From the NCBI GenBank assembly GCA_934746015.1, contig CAKVEW010000002.1, forward strand, positions 1 to 64,000: a stretch of 64,000 bases of DNA. The letters are read 5' to 3'. A program made the translations under genes and the position numbers. The notes below the pieces were generated by a model. It was not told the DNA's origin, did not search any database, and saw only the letters and a list, made by a program, of their open reading frames with translations. The DNA comes from an uncultured Clostridium sp. GTDB taxonomy: Bacteria; Bacillota; Clostridia; Clostridiales; Clostridiaceae. Positions 47,050 through 55,792 of the stretch are shown here, in pieces (within the stretch, counting starts at the first letter, position 1; every line of letters begins with the position of its first letter).

Positions 47050-47571
47050 ATGATTGGAAAAATAATATTAAACTTAGCAATGAGCTTAGATGGTTATATA
47101 GCTGAAGAAGATGGTAGCTTTGAATGGATTGTTGGAGATAGTAACTCTTCTCTTAATACAGAAACTAAATATGATTTCGAAGGATTTTTAGAAAATATTG
47201 ATGTTGTAGTTATGGGTAAAAACTGCTGTTTTCAAGACTTTCACCAAGACTATAAAGAAAAAGAAGTATATATTGCAACTTCAGAAGAAATAGATGACTA
47301 TGATAACTTTCATTTTATAAATGGAGATATATGTAAGACTATACTTGATTTAAAAAATGAAGGTAAAAATATTTACTTATTTGGTGGTGGAATACTTATT
47401 GATAACTTCATTAAAGATAATATAATTGATGAATATATTATAGCAATAATACCTACTATCTTAGGTAAAGGAAGAAAGTTATTTTTAGATAATAACCCTA
47501 AAATAGATTTAAATCTTACTTCATATTATATTGAAGATGGAATAGTAATAATGAAATATTCAAAGCGATAA
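47050..47571 (+). CDS. RibD C-terminal / dihydrofolate-reductase-like protein
   Basis: A 173-residue NADPH-reductase fold of the RibD_C class, starting MIGKIILNLAMSLDGYIAEEDGSFEWI and ending with GIVIMKYSK. The GGGILI stretch near 117 fits the nucleotide-binding loop. These stand-alone RibD_C proteins (YyaP/YwjB group) reduce pteridine-like or unknown substrates. The ATG follows AAGGAG. It is a single-gene unit ending at a bidirectional terminator. A role in riboflavin or folate synthesis is not implied by the neighbours. Confidence 0.85.
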   Translation: MIGKIILNLAMSLDGYIAEEDGSFEWIVGDSNSSLNTETKYDFEGFLENIDVVVMGKNCCFQDFHQDYKEKEVYIATSEEIDDYDNFHFINGDICKTILDLKNEGKNIYLFGGGILIDNFIKDNIIDEYIIAIIPTILGKGRKLFLDNNPKIDLNLTSYYIEDGIVIMKYSKR

Positions 47572-47600
47572 AAACATATATAGATACTATAAATAAAATA

Positions 47601-47643
47601 AATCACTAAGATAAGTATGTATTTTATACTTATTTTAGTGATT
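47601..47643. terminator. Bidirectional terminator between the RibD_C gene and the ECF-type gene
   Basis: AATCACTAA-G-ATAAGTAT pairs with ATACTTAT-T-TTAGTGATT; outer A- and T-tracts extend pairing on both sides. It serves convergent gene ends. Confidence 0.87.
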
Positions 47644-47662
47644 TTATTTCTTAATTTATATA

Positions 47663-48184
47663 TTAAATTACTTCACTTGTAAATACATCATAAATATTTT
47701 TTCTTCTTGCTTTAGCTAAAGCATTTGCTAGTGCATAAGATATTGCTCCATCTACAAAATGATGAAGAATAGTTCCTATTGCAACTACTACCACAAACTG
47801 ATAAACAGAAAATCCAAAAGGAATAACTACTAATCCTTCTAAAATCCCATGAATTGGAGCTGTAAATGCAATTGCTTTCTTTAAGTTCTTATCCTTATTA
47901 ATTATTAATGCTCCAATAAAGCCTACTATTATGTGCATAGATGCTCTAGCAGCTACAACTGGTGTTGCTGTTAAAAAGAATCCTAGTGCTGATCCTAATC
48001 CTACAAACACTGCAACCGCTGGTGATATTAACATTGCTAAAAACATAGGAACATGTGATGCTATTGTTGCAGTAAATGGACCAATAGTTATTTTTAAAAA
48101 TCCAAATTGCAATGGAATTATTATTGCAATTGCTGTTAATACTGCTGCAAATACCATTTTTCTAATTTTATTACTAATATCCAT
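47663..48184 (-). CDS. Putative ECF transporter S component-like membrane protein
   Basis: The 173 residues are almost all membrane-spanning (about six segments) with a short charged N terminus and a C-terminal tail. Motifs such as LQFGFLKITIGPFTATIASHVPMFLAMLISP and GLGSALGFFLTATPVVAARASMH fit small substrate-binding S subunits of energy-coupling-factor vitamin transporters. The ligand cannot be read from the sequence. No EcfA/T genes are adjacent, so a shared (group II) energising module is expected. The ATG follows GGGGG. Its promoter carries a perfect 20-bp palindrome over the -10 region, which implies repression, probably by vitamin status. Confidence 0.75.
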   Translation of the reverse strand: MDISNKIRKMVFAAVLTAIAIIIPLQFGFLKITIGPFTATIASHVPMFLAMLISPAVAVFVGLGSALGFFLTATPVVAARASMHIIVGFIGALIINKDKNLKKAIAFTAPIHGILEGLVVIPFGFSVYQFVVVVAIGTILHHFVDGAISYALANALAKARRKNIYDVFTSEVI

Positions 48185-48198
48185 ATATAATCCCCCTA

Positions 48199-48244
48199 AC
48201 TAGTGTATATACACTAGTATAATGATTATGTATTCACTTGTAAA
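48199..48244 (-). promoter_or_regulatory. Promoter and perfect 20-bp palindromic operator of the ECF-type gene
   Basis: Minus strand: TTTACA (48239-48244), 17 bases, TATACT (48216-48221). The palindrome ACTAGTGTATATACACTAGT (48199-48218) starts inside the -10 box and covers the transcription start. A bound repressor would block initiation. It matches no operator I can name with certainty. Confidence 0.85.
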
Positions 48245-48312
48245 TATTTATTTCCAAACTTTTGTATAATTATTTTACTTTTATAGGTAATATATTTATT
48301 TATAGACATAAA

Positions 48313-48357
48313 AAATATATTTCTAGTAATTTAAAAGAAACTACTAGAAATATATTT
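48313..48357 (-). terminator. Terminator after the acyltransferase gene
   Basis: A 16-bp stem AAATATATTTCTAGTA/TACTAGAAATATATTT with a 13-base loop, followed on the minus strand by TTTATG. Between it and the gene is a smaller hairpin (TAAACTC/GAGTTTA near 48363-48382). Confidence 0.75.
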
Positions 48358-48428
48358 ATTTTATAAACTCTGAAAGGAGTTTACCCCTTAATTTTTTCAA
48401 GTGTAAATTTAAATTTATACTTAATAAG

Positions 48429-49451
48429 TTATGTCTTCTTATTTTTTTTATACTTTTTATAAGATTTTTTTCCAGTATCAATGCTAGCATTTACTGGGAA
48501 AAATATTCCTTCATATACTTTATTAGTTCTTTTTCGAGATAAAAGATAAATTATAAGAAATGGACTTAATAGAACTAGTATATTTGGAATTATTCCAATA
48601 TTCCACTTAGGTATAAAGAAATAAACTAACATTACTAGATATATATGAAATACATATATATTCATAGTGGCCTTTCCTAAATTAGTATATGATTTCTTTT
48701 TCTTTGGAACTAATGATATAACACAAATACTAAATATTATTGACGAAATATATAAAATAATTCTAAAAAGAATTCCTCTTAATAATGAAACATCTAATGC
48801 CTTAAAAGAATAAGAGTAATATAAAAACTTATAATCAAACAGGTCCATCTTAACTATATATATAGCAAAGAATAAAAAAATAATTATTCCTAAAATAGAT
48901 AGTAACTTATTAAAATTACTTATCTTATCTAAATGCTCTTTTTTAGTATAATACCCTAAAAGAAAAAAAGGTAAAAATACAATAGTTCTTGATATGGATA
49001 ATATACTCCCAATACTAGGTATAACTCCTACTAGTGCTCCAACTAAGAAACTTAATATAAGAACATACTTAAATCTAACTAAGTATTTTAATGAAATTCT
49101 CCAAAAAAACAAACTTAGCAAATACCATAATGTCCATCCTGGAGATATAACAGAAAACATAAATCTTTTAGTTCCAATATAAACTGCTATATACCAGATC
49201 ATATTAAATATTATATAAGGTATTAATAATTTTTCTACCGCTTTTCTTTTCATCCTATAAAAATTCTTAGATAAATAACCTGATATAAAAACAAAAAGTG
49301 GCATATGAAATGTATAGATAAAAATATATATTATTCTTAATTCAATATTATCTTTAATATAGTACTCAATTACATGCCCAAATACTACAAAGAAAATTAA
49401 TACTACTTTTAAATTATCTACTAAATAATTTCTATCCCTTATTTTTTCCAT
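48429..49451 (-). CDS. Acyltransferase 3 family membrane protein
   Basis: The 340 residues have about 10 membrane segments and the family N terminus RNYLVDNLKVVLIFFVVFGHVIEYY, then HMPLFVFISGYLSKN. The conserved His in FGH and the HMPLF loop are the expected catalytic area. Members O-acylate sugars or peptidoglycan on the outer face or act as cell-envelope acyltransferases. It overlaps the upstream esterase gene by 13 bases, so the two are translationally coupled. That pairing suggests acylation and deacylation of one envelope substrate, which is inference. Confidence 0.88.
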   Translation of the reverse strand: MEKIRDRNYLVDNLKVVLIFFVVFGHVIEYYIKDNIELRIIYIFIYTFHMPLFVFISGYLSKNFYRMKRKAVEKLLIPYIIFNMIWYIAVYIGTKRFMFSVISPGWTLWYLLSLFFWRISLKYLVRFKYVLILSFLVGALVGVIPSIGSILSISRTIVFLPFFLLGYYTKKEHLDKISNFNKLLSILGIIIFLFFAIYIVKMDLFDYKFLYYSYSFKALDVSLLRGILFRIILYISSIIFSICVISLVPKKKKSYTNLGKATMNIYVFHIYLVMLVYFFIPKWNIGIIPNILVLLSPFLIIYLLSRKRTNKVYEGIFFPVNASIDTGKKSYKKYKKNKKT

Positions 49452-50263
49452 ACTTTCTCTATAAAATCTAATATTTTCTTAGATTCTTTTTCTCCTTTAT
49501 TTAAGAATAAAGAGATTATATCTGAATGGTACTTTCCATGTATTGTAAATAAATTAGCATTTCCATTAAAACTTTTTACTCTCTCAACAAAACTAATAGA
49601 GTTTTCTATATTTATTAATGGATCTTTATTCCCATGAATACAAAGAACATCTATACTTATATCTTCATTAATTAAATTAATTGGATTAATTATTTCTGCA
49701 TTATTCTCATAACCTATATAATTATCTATTAAAGTTCTTGAATGTTTAGAAGTGCATTTATCAAAGTCTAAAACTCCTGATATAGTTATTAAGCCCTTAA
49801 AAATATCTTTATTTATATTAAATTCTCTTTGCTTTTCTAAATTAAATACTAAGTTTACAGATAATTCTCCTCCTGCAGAAAATCCCATAACAAAGATATC
49901 ATTAACATTTTTCCTTTTAGATGTATAATCTTTTAAAGCCTCAAAAACATCATTAATTTGTGTGGGGTATTTATATAAAGGTACTAATCTATATGCGGGA
50001 ATAACAACTGTATACCCCAAATCATTAAAATACTTTCCAATGCAACTAGATGTTTTGGGACTTCCATGCCACCATCCTCCACCATGAATAAATAATATTG
50101 TTGGCTTAGTTGCCTTCCCTTCAAAAACTCTATAATATTGTTTAATGTTATCACCATATTTATATGTTTTAAAATTATTTTTTCTACTTACCAAATTAAT
50201 CATAAATGCTTTAATTACTATGGGGATCATAGCAAACTTCTCTTCTATCCTAAAACGAAACAT
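49439..50263 (-). CDS. Alpha/beta hydrolase (esterase/lipase, HSL-like)
   Basis: The 274 residues have the oxyanion HGGGWWHG, the nucleophile elbow GFSAGGELS, an Asp near NKDPL and the final His in GKYHSD. This is the layout of hormone-sensitive-lipase-type esterases. No signal peptide. The ATG at 50263 is preceded by TTGGAG at nine bases; a longer ATG start has no ribosome site. It is the first gene of an operon with the acyltransferase. Confidence 0.87.
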   Translation of the reverse strand: MFRFRIEEKFAMIPIVIKAFMINLVSRKNNFKTYKYGDNIKQYYRVFEGKATKPTILFIHGGGWWHGSPKTSSCIGKYFNDLGYTVVIPAYRLVPLYKYPTQINDVFEALKDYTSKRKNVNDIFVMGFSAGGELSVNLVFNLEKQREFNINKDIFKGLITISGVLDFDKCTSKHSRTLIDNYIGYENNAEIINPINLINEDISIDVLCIHGNKDPLINIENSISFVERVKSFNGNANLFTIHGKYHSDIISLFLNKGEKESKKILDFIEKVWKK

Positions 50264-50387
50264 ACTTTTTTTCTCCAAATCACATAATCTCATTAATTAT
50301 ATATTATAAAATTTCATTAATTTTGCATAGTATTACTTTTACTTAATATATTTAATAATATATTAAGTACTTTATTAGGAGAATTAT

Positions 50388-51164
50388 ATGATACATAATC
50401 AATCTTTTATACCATTAGTTCTATCCCTAATTGCAGGATTGTCAACTGTAATAGGTGCGTTTATATTGTTTTTTTCTAAAATACAGAACAAAAAATTAAT
50501 AACCTTTGCCTTATCTTTTTCAGCTGGAGTTATGATAACCGTATCTTTTACAGACCTATTTGCTTCAGCAGAAGAAACTTTACGCAAGTACCATGGAAAT
50601 TTTAAAGGTGTATTGCTAGCTTTATTTTTTTTAATTTCTGGATCTATTATTGCCCTACTTATCGATAAATTTATTCCAGATACTCCAAGAACTTTTAATA
50701 ATTCAAATCCTGAAAAACTTTATAGGGTTGGATTTGTATCAATGATTGCATTAATGATACATAACTTTCCAGAAGGAATCGCTACCTACGTTTCAGGCTA
50801 TGAAAATACCTCTTTAGGTATCTCTATTGCCATTGCTATAGCCCTTCATAATATTCCAGAAGGAATTTCAATAGCAATGCCTATTTATTATTCTACTAAT
50901 AATAAAGCTAAAGCTTTCAAATATACTCTTTATTCTGGTCTTGCTGAGCCTCTTGGGGCTGTCATTGCTTTCTTATTTTTAAGGCCATATATTAATGAAA
51001 TAATCTTATCTATAACCTTTGCATTAGTTGCAGGAATAATGCTCTATATCTCTTTTGCAGAACTTATCCCAACTGCAAGAGAATATAAATATAATAAAAC
51101 CTATATCTTCTCAATTTTTTTAGGTATTATAACAATTATATTAAGTCATATCTATTCACATTAA
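50388..51164 (+). CDS. ZIP-family metal transporter (ZupT-like)
   Basis: Predicted divalent-metal (Zn, Fe, Mn) importer. The 258 residues have eight membrane segments and the paired metal-site motifs HNFPEGIATY (near 125) and HNIPEGIS (near 155), plus a third polar helix with EPLGAVIAF. This is a standard ZupT pattern. The ATG follows TAGGAG. Monocistronic. Repeat copy C begins 3 bases after its stop codon. No Fur or Zur box was evident in the short upstream gap. Confidence 0.93.
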   Translation: MIHNQSFIPLVLSLIAGLSTVIGAFILFFSKIQNKKLITFALSFSAGVMITVSFTDLFASAEETLRKYHGNFKGVLLALFFLISGSIIALLIDKFIPDTPRTFNNSNPEKLYRVGFVSMIALMIHNFPEGIATYVSGYENTSLGISIAIAIALHNIPEGISIAMPIYYSTNNKAKAFKYTLYSGLAEPLGAVIAFLFLRPYINEIILSITFALVAGIMLYISFAELIPTAREYKYNKTYIFSIFLGIITIILSHIYSH

Positions 51165-51166
51165 GA

Positions 51167-51239
51167 GATGGGATAAATATCATATTCGTTGCGACCTCGT
51201 AAAAACCCCAAGTCCCTCTCATATGATATTTATCTCATC
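51167..51239. repeat. Structured intergenic hairpin repeat, copy C
   Basis: A 19-base arm (51167-51185) pairs with 51221-51239; the single non-match is G.T on the plus strand. The core TTGCGACCTCGTAAA...CCCCAAGTCCC aligns with copies A and B. The core can form GACTTGG/CGAGGTC on the minus strand with one mismatch. Unlike A and B there is no T-run on either side, so it is not an ordinary terminator. It starts just after the ZIP gene. Confidence 0.75.
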
Positions 51240-51285
51240 CTATACTAACTGCAATATTATATTTATTTATCTAAAGCAAAAGAAA

Positions 51286-51308
51286 AGGAGCTGTCGTAAA
51301 CAGCTCAA
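51286..51308 (-). terminator. Terminator of the DUF4397 gene pair
   Basis: GAGCTG/CAGCTC stem with a 7-base loop, followed on the minus strand by CCTTTTCTTTT. Lies about 95 bases after the DUF4397 stop. Confidence 0.6.
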
Positions 51309-51400
51309 ATTAAAAATGTATAATTATTGACGTAATTTGAAATAAATTATTAAAAAGTATCTATTTTAGAAACTCCCAAAGAAGTTTCTTCTTTAATTTT

Positions 51401-52042
51401 TCATGCTTTCATTCCTTCTTCTATTCCGTCTTCCACAAGAAGATAACCTAATTTAGGTTCTCTATTTAATAAACCTATAATATATATGGTATAGAATTTT
51501 CCATTTGTAAGCTTCTTATCATTAATAAATTTAGCTAATCCAGCAAATGAAGAAAATGTCACCTTGAAGTCATATATTGCTGGCGATAATGGATAATATC
51601 CTGTAGTTTCTAAATATTCAACATTATTAAAAAGAATTATATCATTAGCTAATGATAGTGATATTAATGGTGCATTTGGAGATAAATGAATAAACCTTAA
51701 AAAGCAATTTCCTATTTTCACTTTATCTTTAACATTTGCATCATTTAATGTGAAAATGTCTAAATTTCCACCTAATGTTACTATATTAGTAGTTGAACTA
51801 CTATTGGGAGTAATATCTATATTTCTGGTTATTAATGGTTTATCATAAGTACCTGCTGTATATAATTGCAATTCATAATTGCCAGGTGATATATTTTCAT
51901 AACATGTTATGTCTGAGAATGCTAAATTTTTACCCATTGGCATTCCACTTAAATAAACATCCACTGCAGGTGCTGATGGAACTGCATGAATAAATCTTAT
52001 TTTACTTTGTAAATTAGGTAAGTTTTGACGAAATAACATCAT
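51401..52042 (-). CDS. DUF4397 protein with two repeats, no signal peptide
   Basis: The 213 residues hold two DUF4397-like beta units: IRFIHAVPSAPAVDVYLSGMPMGKNLAFSDITCYENISPGNYELQLY (about 15-60) and LRFIHLSPNAPLISLSLANDIILFNNVEYLETTGYYPLSPAIYDFKV (about 115-160), as partial repeats of each other. DUF4397 is usually in secreted or surface proteins, but no signal peptide is seen here. The ATG overlaps the stop of the upstream gene (TAATG). Spore-surface or coat assembly is possible for a leaderless beta protein in a spore former. That is inference. Confidence 0.85.
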   Translation of the reverse strand: MMLFRQNLPNLQSKIRFIHAVPSAPAVDVYLSGMPMGKNLAFSDITCYENISPGNYELQLYTAGTYDKPLITRNIDITPNSSSTTNIVTLGGNLDIFTLNDANVKDKVKIGNCFLRFIHLSPNAPLISLSLANDIILFNNVEYLETTGYYPLSPAIYDFKVTFSSFAGLAKFINDKKLTNGKFYTIYIIGLLNREPKLGYLLVEDGIEEGMKA

Positions 52043-52797
52043 TATTCACCCCTCTTACAATTTGAATCATCCAAAGTTAACTTAATTATTTTTTTAGCAA
52101 TTAATTCATAAATAGCGCTAGGAATATTGTAAGCCTTAAAAGTATCTATTATTGAATTATCCTTTTTTAATGATGCAAAAATCATATCAACTTGCTCTAA
52201 TTGGCTTTCTTCTTCACCTCTATAGGATTTAGTTAAGTAACCTTCAAAACTTAAATTTCTTAAAAGATCCATATGAATTGGTTCTTCAATATACTGTCTA
52301 TTAATCATTGATTCCATATTCATATTTTGAATTACATTAGGGTTATTCATGGAATTAGGATTATTCATTTCATTAGGATTGATTTTTGGCGTATTTGTTG
52401 TGTTATTATTTTTGTTTTTTATATTTGTATTATTAGTAGCTTTCTTACATTTATCGTCCTTATTGTAGGAAGTTAATTCTTCACTTATGGTTTCTGATGG
52501 ATACTCTAAATTAAAATTTTTTTCAAAGGATTTTACTTCGTTATTTTTATTTTGCAAATTGATATTATCACTTTGAATATAATCTAAAGTATTTAAATTA
52601 TTTCCTTGTAAATTAGAGTTATCAATAGTAGGTGTAGCAAAACTTAATGTGAAACTATTTGGCATTTCATTAAATGCAGCTAATGCCATATCTATAATAG
52701 GAAACCATGTTGAATCTCTTTCTCTAAATGGTTCAGTTATATTTAATGGTATGAATTCTAAATCATCTTCATTACCATTCATATTGTTATAATACAT
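52042..52797 (-). CDS. Asn-rich low-complexity protein upstream of the DUF4397 gene
   Basis: I do not recognise it. The 251 residues have an N-terminal motif FIPLNITEPFRERDSTWFPIIDMALAAFNEMP (about 10-42). A central stretch (about 120-175) is Asn-rich with imperfect repeats such as MNNPNSMNNPNVIQNMN. The C-terminal part is charged (LRNLSFEGYLTKSYRGEEESQLEQVDMIFASLKKD). No signal peptide or membrane segment. The repeat is low complexity and may vary in length between strains. It overlaps the DUF4397 gene by one base and is likely co-translated. Structural or coat protein is a guess from composition. Confidence 0.7.
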   Translation of the reverse strand: MYYNNMNGNEDDLEFIPLNITEPFRERDSTWFPIIDMALAAFNEMPNSFTLSFATPTIDNSNLQGNNLNTLDYIQSDNINLQNKNNEVKSFEKNFNLEYPSETISEELTSYNKDDKCKKATNNTNIKNKNNNTTNTPKINPNEMNNPNSMNNPNVIQNMNMESMINRQYIEEPIHMDLLRNLSFEGYLTKSYRGEEESQLEQVDMIFASLKKDNSIIDTFKAYNIPSAIYELIAKKIIKLTLDDSNCKRGE

Positions 52798-52849
52798 ATA
52801 TTTCCTCCAAAAAATATTTCATTATACTTATATGCTATATTTCTATATA

Positions 52850-52874
52850 TGTTCTATCTATTTACAATAGAACA
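52850..52874. promoter_or_regulatory. Inverted repeat between the Asn-rich gene and the aminotransferase gene
   Basis: TGTTCTAT, 9 bases, ATAGAACA: a perfect 8-bp inverted repeat in the 143-base gap between divergent genes. It could be an operator for one or both promoters. No U-tract follows, so a terminator is unlikely. I know of no regulator with this exact site. Confidence 0.5.
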
Positions 52875-52940
52875 AACTTATCTTAGTTTCTTATCACCTT
52901 AATATACTTAACTGAATATTATAGAAAGGGAGGTTTTGCT

Positions 52941-54227
52941 ATGAATGATTTAACAAATAATTCTTTTAGACATTTATTTATAGGCCTTGATAAGAAAGTA
53001 CCAATTAGTAATAACAATGAAATAATAGCAATTAATCTTGATAATTCAGCTACAACTCCTGTATTTAAAAGTGTTCTTGATAAAATTTCAAAAGCTTGTG
53101 AATTATATGGAGCAATCGGTAGAGGTCTTGGACAAAAATCAGAGTATTCAACAAAAATTTATGCTGAATCAAGAGATTATATTTTAGATTTCTTTAATGC
53201 CCCTAAGGAAAAATATACTGTAATCTTCGTAAATAATACTACAGAAGGTATAAATAGATTATCTAATATATTAATTGAAGATAAAAATAATATTGTTATT
53301 ACAAGTAGAATGGAACATCATTCTAACGATTTACCCTGGAGAGGAAAATGTAACTTAAAATATATTGAAGTAGATGAAAATGGTAGACTAAAACTAGACG
53401 AACTAGAATACTTACTAGATAGAAATAAGGGTTTAGTTAAATATGTTACTATTACTGCCGCCTCAAATGTTACAGGGTATATAAATAATTTATCTTATTT
53501 ATCTAATCTTGTTCATAAATATAATGCTAAGCTAATAATAGATGGTGCTCAAATAGTAGCTCATAAAAAGATAGACTTTAACAAAACTAATATTGACTAC
53601 TTGGTATTTTCTGCTCACAAAATGTATGCACCCTTTGGCAGTGGAGCAATTATTGGGTTAAAGGAAGAATTTGAAAGATTAAACTCTGATCTTAAAGGTG
53701 GAGGTACAGTAGATACTGTTTTTGATAATTCAGAAATATTATTGCCACCTCCTGAAAAAGATGAAGCTGGTAGTCCTAATTTTTTTGGTGCTATCGCCTT
53801 GGTACAAGCAATGAAAGAGTTAGAAAGTATAGGTTATGATGTAATTGAAAAAAATGAAAAAATATTATTAGAACACGCTATAAAAGGTCTTAGCTCAATA
53901 AAAGATGTTATTTCTTATGGTGATAATTTTAATATAGATGATAGACTTGGCATAGTAGTTTTTAACATTAAAAATGTTTATCATACAGAATGTGCTAGAT
54001 TATTAGCTAGCTTAAGAGCTATAGCAGTAAGGCAAGGTGCCTTTTGTGCTCATCCTTATGTAAAAAGATTACTAAATGTAAATGATGAAGAATCCGGGAG
54101 AAATCTACTAGATACTACTTGTAAAATACCTGGAATGGTAAGAGCTAGCTTTGGAATATATAATTCTATAAAAGAATTAGATATATTCTTAAATACTTTA
54201 GAGCTTGTATTAAAGTTAAAGCAATAA
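52941..54227 (+). CDS. Aminotransferase class V / cysteine desulfurase-like protein
   Basis: PLP enzyme of the NifS/CsdA superfamily. The 428 residues have the PLP Lys in SAHKMYAPFGSGAIIG (near 228), the conserved EHHSNDLPW and IDGAQIVAH areas, and a Cys-containing loop RQGAFCAHPYV near 370. Cysteine desulfurases use a Cys in that loop; the spacing is different from IscS, so selenocysteine lyase or a pyridoxal-dependent desulfurase with another acceptor is possible. No scaffold or SufU gene is adjacent. A GGGAGG site precedes the ATG. Divergent from the DUF4397 pair. Confidence 0.85.
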   Translation: MNDLTNNSFRHLFIGLDKKVPISNNNEIIAINLDNSATTPVFKSVLDKISKACELYGAIGRGLGQKSEYSTKIYAESRDYILDFFNAPKEKYTVIFVNNTTEGINRLSNILIEDKNNIVITSRMEHHSNDLPWRGKCNLKYIEVDENGRLKLDELEYLLDRNKGLVKYVTITAASNVTGYINNLSYLSNLVHKYNAKLIIDGAQIVAHKKIDFNKTNIDYLVFSAHKMYAPFGSGAIIGLKEEFERLNSDLKGGGTVDTVFDNSEILLPPPEKDEAGSPNFFGAIALVQAMKELESIGYDVIEKNEKILLEHAIKGLSSIKDVISYGDNFNIDDRLGIVVFNIKNVYHTECARLLASLRAIAVRQGAFCAHPYVKRLLNVNDEESGRNLLDTTCKIPGMVRASFGIYNSIKELDIFLNTLELVLKLKQ

Positions 54228-54266
54228 ATAAGCTATTAAACAATGTGAAATAATATCTACCTTTTT

Positions 54267-54296
54267 AATTTAGAGCTGTTTACACAGCTCTAAATT
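54267..54296. terminator. Bidirectional terminator between the aminotransferase gene and trmB
   Basis: AATTTAGAGCTGT pairs with ACAGCTCTAAATT across a 4-base loop. Two bases overlap the trmB stop. It serves the convergent ends. Confidence 0.85.
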
Positions 54297-54948
54297 ATCT
54301 TCCTGCTATTAAAAATTTAATTTTAATACCTTGTTCACTAAACATATTTTCATGCTCTGTTCTAACATTTCCAACAAAATCACTTGCATGTAAATCATAT
54401 GTAATATACTCTATCTTTAGATTAGCTTCTTTAAAATATTCTAAAGACTCTTCAAACAACTCATCGTCATCAGTCTTAAAATAAATCTTTCCATCATTAG
54501 ATAAAAATTCTTTATACTTTTCTAATTGAGTTGGATAAGTTAATCTTCTTTTTTTATGTCTTTCCTTTGGCCAAGGATTACAAAAATTAATATATATTCT
54601 GTCAACTATATCTTCATTACTAAAAACATCATTAATCAAAAATATTTCTTGTGCCATTAACTTTAGATTATTAACTTCTAAATCTTTTTCATTATACGCT
54701 TTTTCTATATTTCTTTTTGCTAGTACTAAAACTTCATCTTTAATATCTATAGCAACATAATTTATATCAGGATTTTCTGATCCATGAACTGCTATGAAAG
54801 TTCCCTTTCCACATCCTAATTCTAAATATATAGGATTATCATTCTTAAATGTTTCTCTCCACTTTCCTTTATATTCACTTGGATTTACTATAAAAAAATT
54901 ACTTGTTTCTAATTCAGGTCTAGCCCATGGCTTTTTTCTTAGTCTCAT
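54295..54948 (-). CDS. trmB: tRNA (guanine-N7-)-methyltransferase TrmB
   Basis: SAM-dependent enzyme that makes m7G46 in tRNA variable loops. The 217 residues have the SAM motif [11 protein letters not shown], the acidic [10 protein letters not shown], and the TrmB signatures [26 protein letters not shown] and [16 protein letters not shown]. Length is normal. The ATG at 54948 has GGAG eight bases upstream; a GTG 9 bases earlier would overlap the ribosome site. Single-gene unit. Confidence 0.97.
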   Translation of the reverse strand: MRLRKKPWARPELETSNFFIVNPSEYKGKWRETFKNDNPIYLELGCGKGTFIAVHGSENPDINYVAIDIKDEVLVLAKRNIEKAYNEKDLEVNNLKLMAQEIFLINDVFSNEDIVDRIYINFCNPWPKERHKKRRLTYPTQLEKYKEFLSNDGKIYFKTDDDELFEESLEYFKEANLKIEYITYDLHASDFVGNVRTEHENMFSEQGIKIKFLIAGR

Positions 54949-55050
54949 TTTATTCACTCCATTTTCTATAATTCATAACAATTATACAAATTTACATTCA
55001 TTATATCAAATTTAATTTTTGCTATGGAATGATTTGCATAAAAACTAAAA

Positions 55051-55698
55051 TTATTTCTTACTTACTTTTACATTTATTATTGTTGCTTCTGCATATTTGC
55101 CTAATTCATCTTTATATGAATCTAAATTTATTGAAGCTTTCTCATCATCATTATCTTTAAACTTTACTAAACCAATTAATGTTGCTTCCTCATCTAAAGA
55201 TTTTCCCACCTTGCTTAATACAGATTTTGAATCAAAATTTATAGCTTCACCATAATATTTAGTTAACTTATATTCAGGATTTTTACTATCCTTTGTATTT
55301 TCAGAATCTATTTCAGCAATAGAATATATAGATTTATCAGCTTCACCATCATTTTCTTTAGCTGTATTTAGTATTATATGAATAATTGAATCTTTTTCAA
55401 TAGTATCTGTAGTATAATTGCCTATTTCCTTAGTTTCTACTAATTCACCATTTGAATACTTTTCCATAAATAAGTTTATATTATACTCAGAGTCCTTTGG
55501 TAATGACATCGATGCTACTGTACTTTTATCATTTCCATAGTTTGATGCTTTTAATAATAATTCAACTACTCCTTGAATCTCTTGATTTACTAGTTTTACA
55601 TCCCCTTCTGGCAAATTAGTTCCTCCTGTTGTACATCCTGCTAGCCCTACAGTTAAAACTACTGCTGCTAAAAGGGCTGATATTTTCTTTAGTTTCAT
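55051..55698 (-). CDS. Lipoprotein of unknown function
   Basis: The first 23 residues are a lipoprotein signal peptide with lipobox VGLAGC and a Thr-Gly-Gly linker, so the mature protein is tethered outside the membrane. The remaining 190 residues are acidic and Lys rich, with no motif I can name. The start MKLKKISALL at 55698 has AAAGAGGT upstream; a longer start has none. It sits alone between trmB and the Crp-like regulator. Confidence 0.85.
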   Translation of the reverse strand: MKLKKISALLAAVVLTVGLAGCTTGGTNLPEGDVKLVNQEIQGVVELLLKASNYGNDKSTVASMSLPKDSEYNINLFMEKYSNGELVETKEIGNYTTDTIEKDSIIHIILNTAKENDGEADKSIYSIAEIDSENTKDSKNPEYKLTKYYGEAINFDSKSVLSKVGKSLDEEATLIGLVKFKDNDDEKASINLDSYKDELGKYAEATIINVKVSKK

Positions 55699-55792
55699 GT
55701 TTGTACCTCTTTTCATTAGATTTAACATTCTATATTATATCATATGTAAAATCTATAACTATATAAATTATATAAAAGTTAGGTAAGTTAAT

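Noticed and set aside
51167..51239. Repeat copy C as an ordinary terminator of the ZIP gene
   Set aside because: No U-tract follows on either strand, and the conserved core is shared with two other elements.
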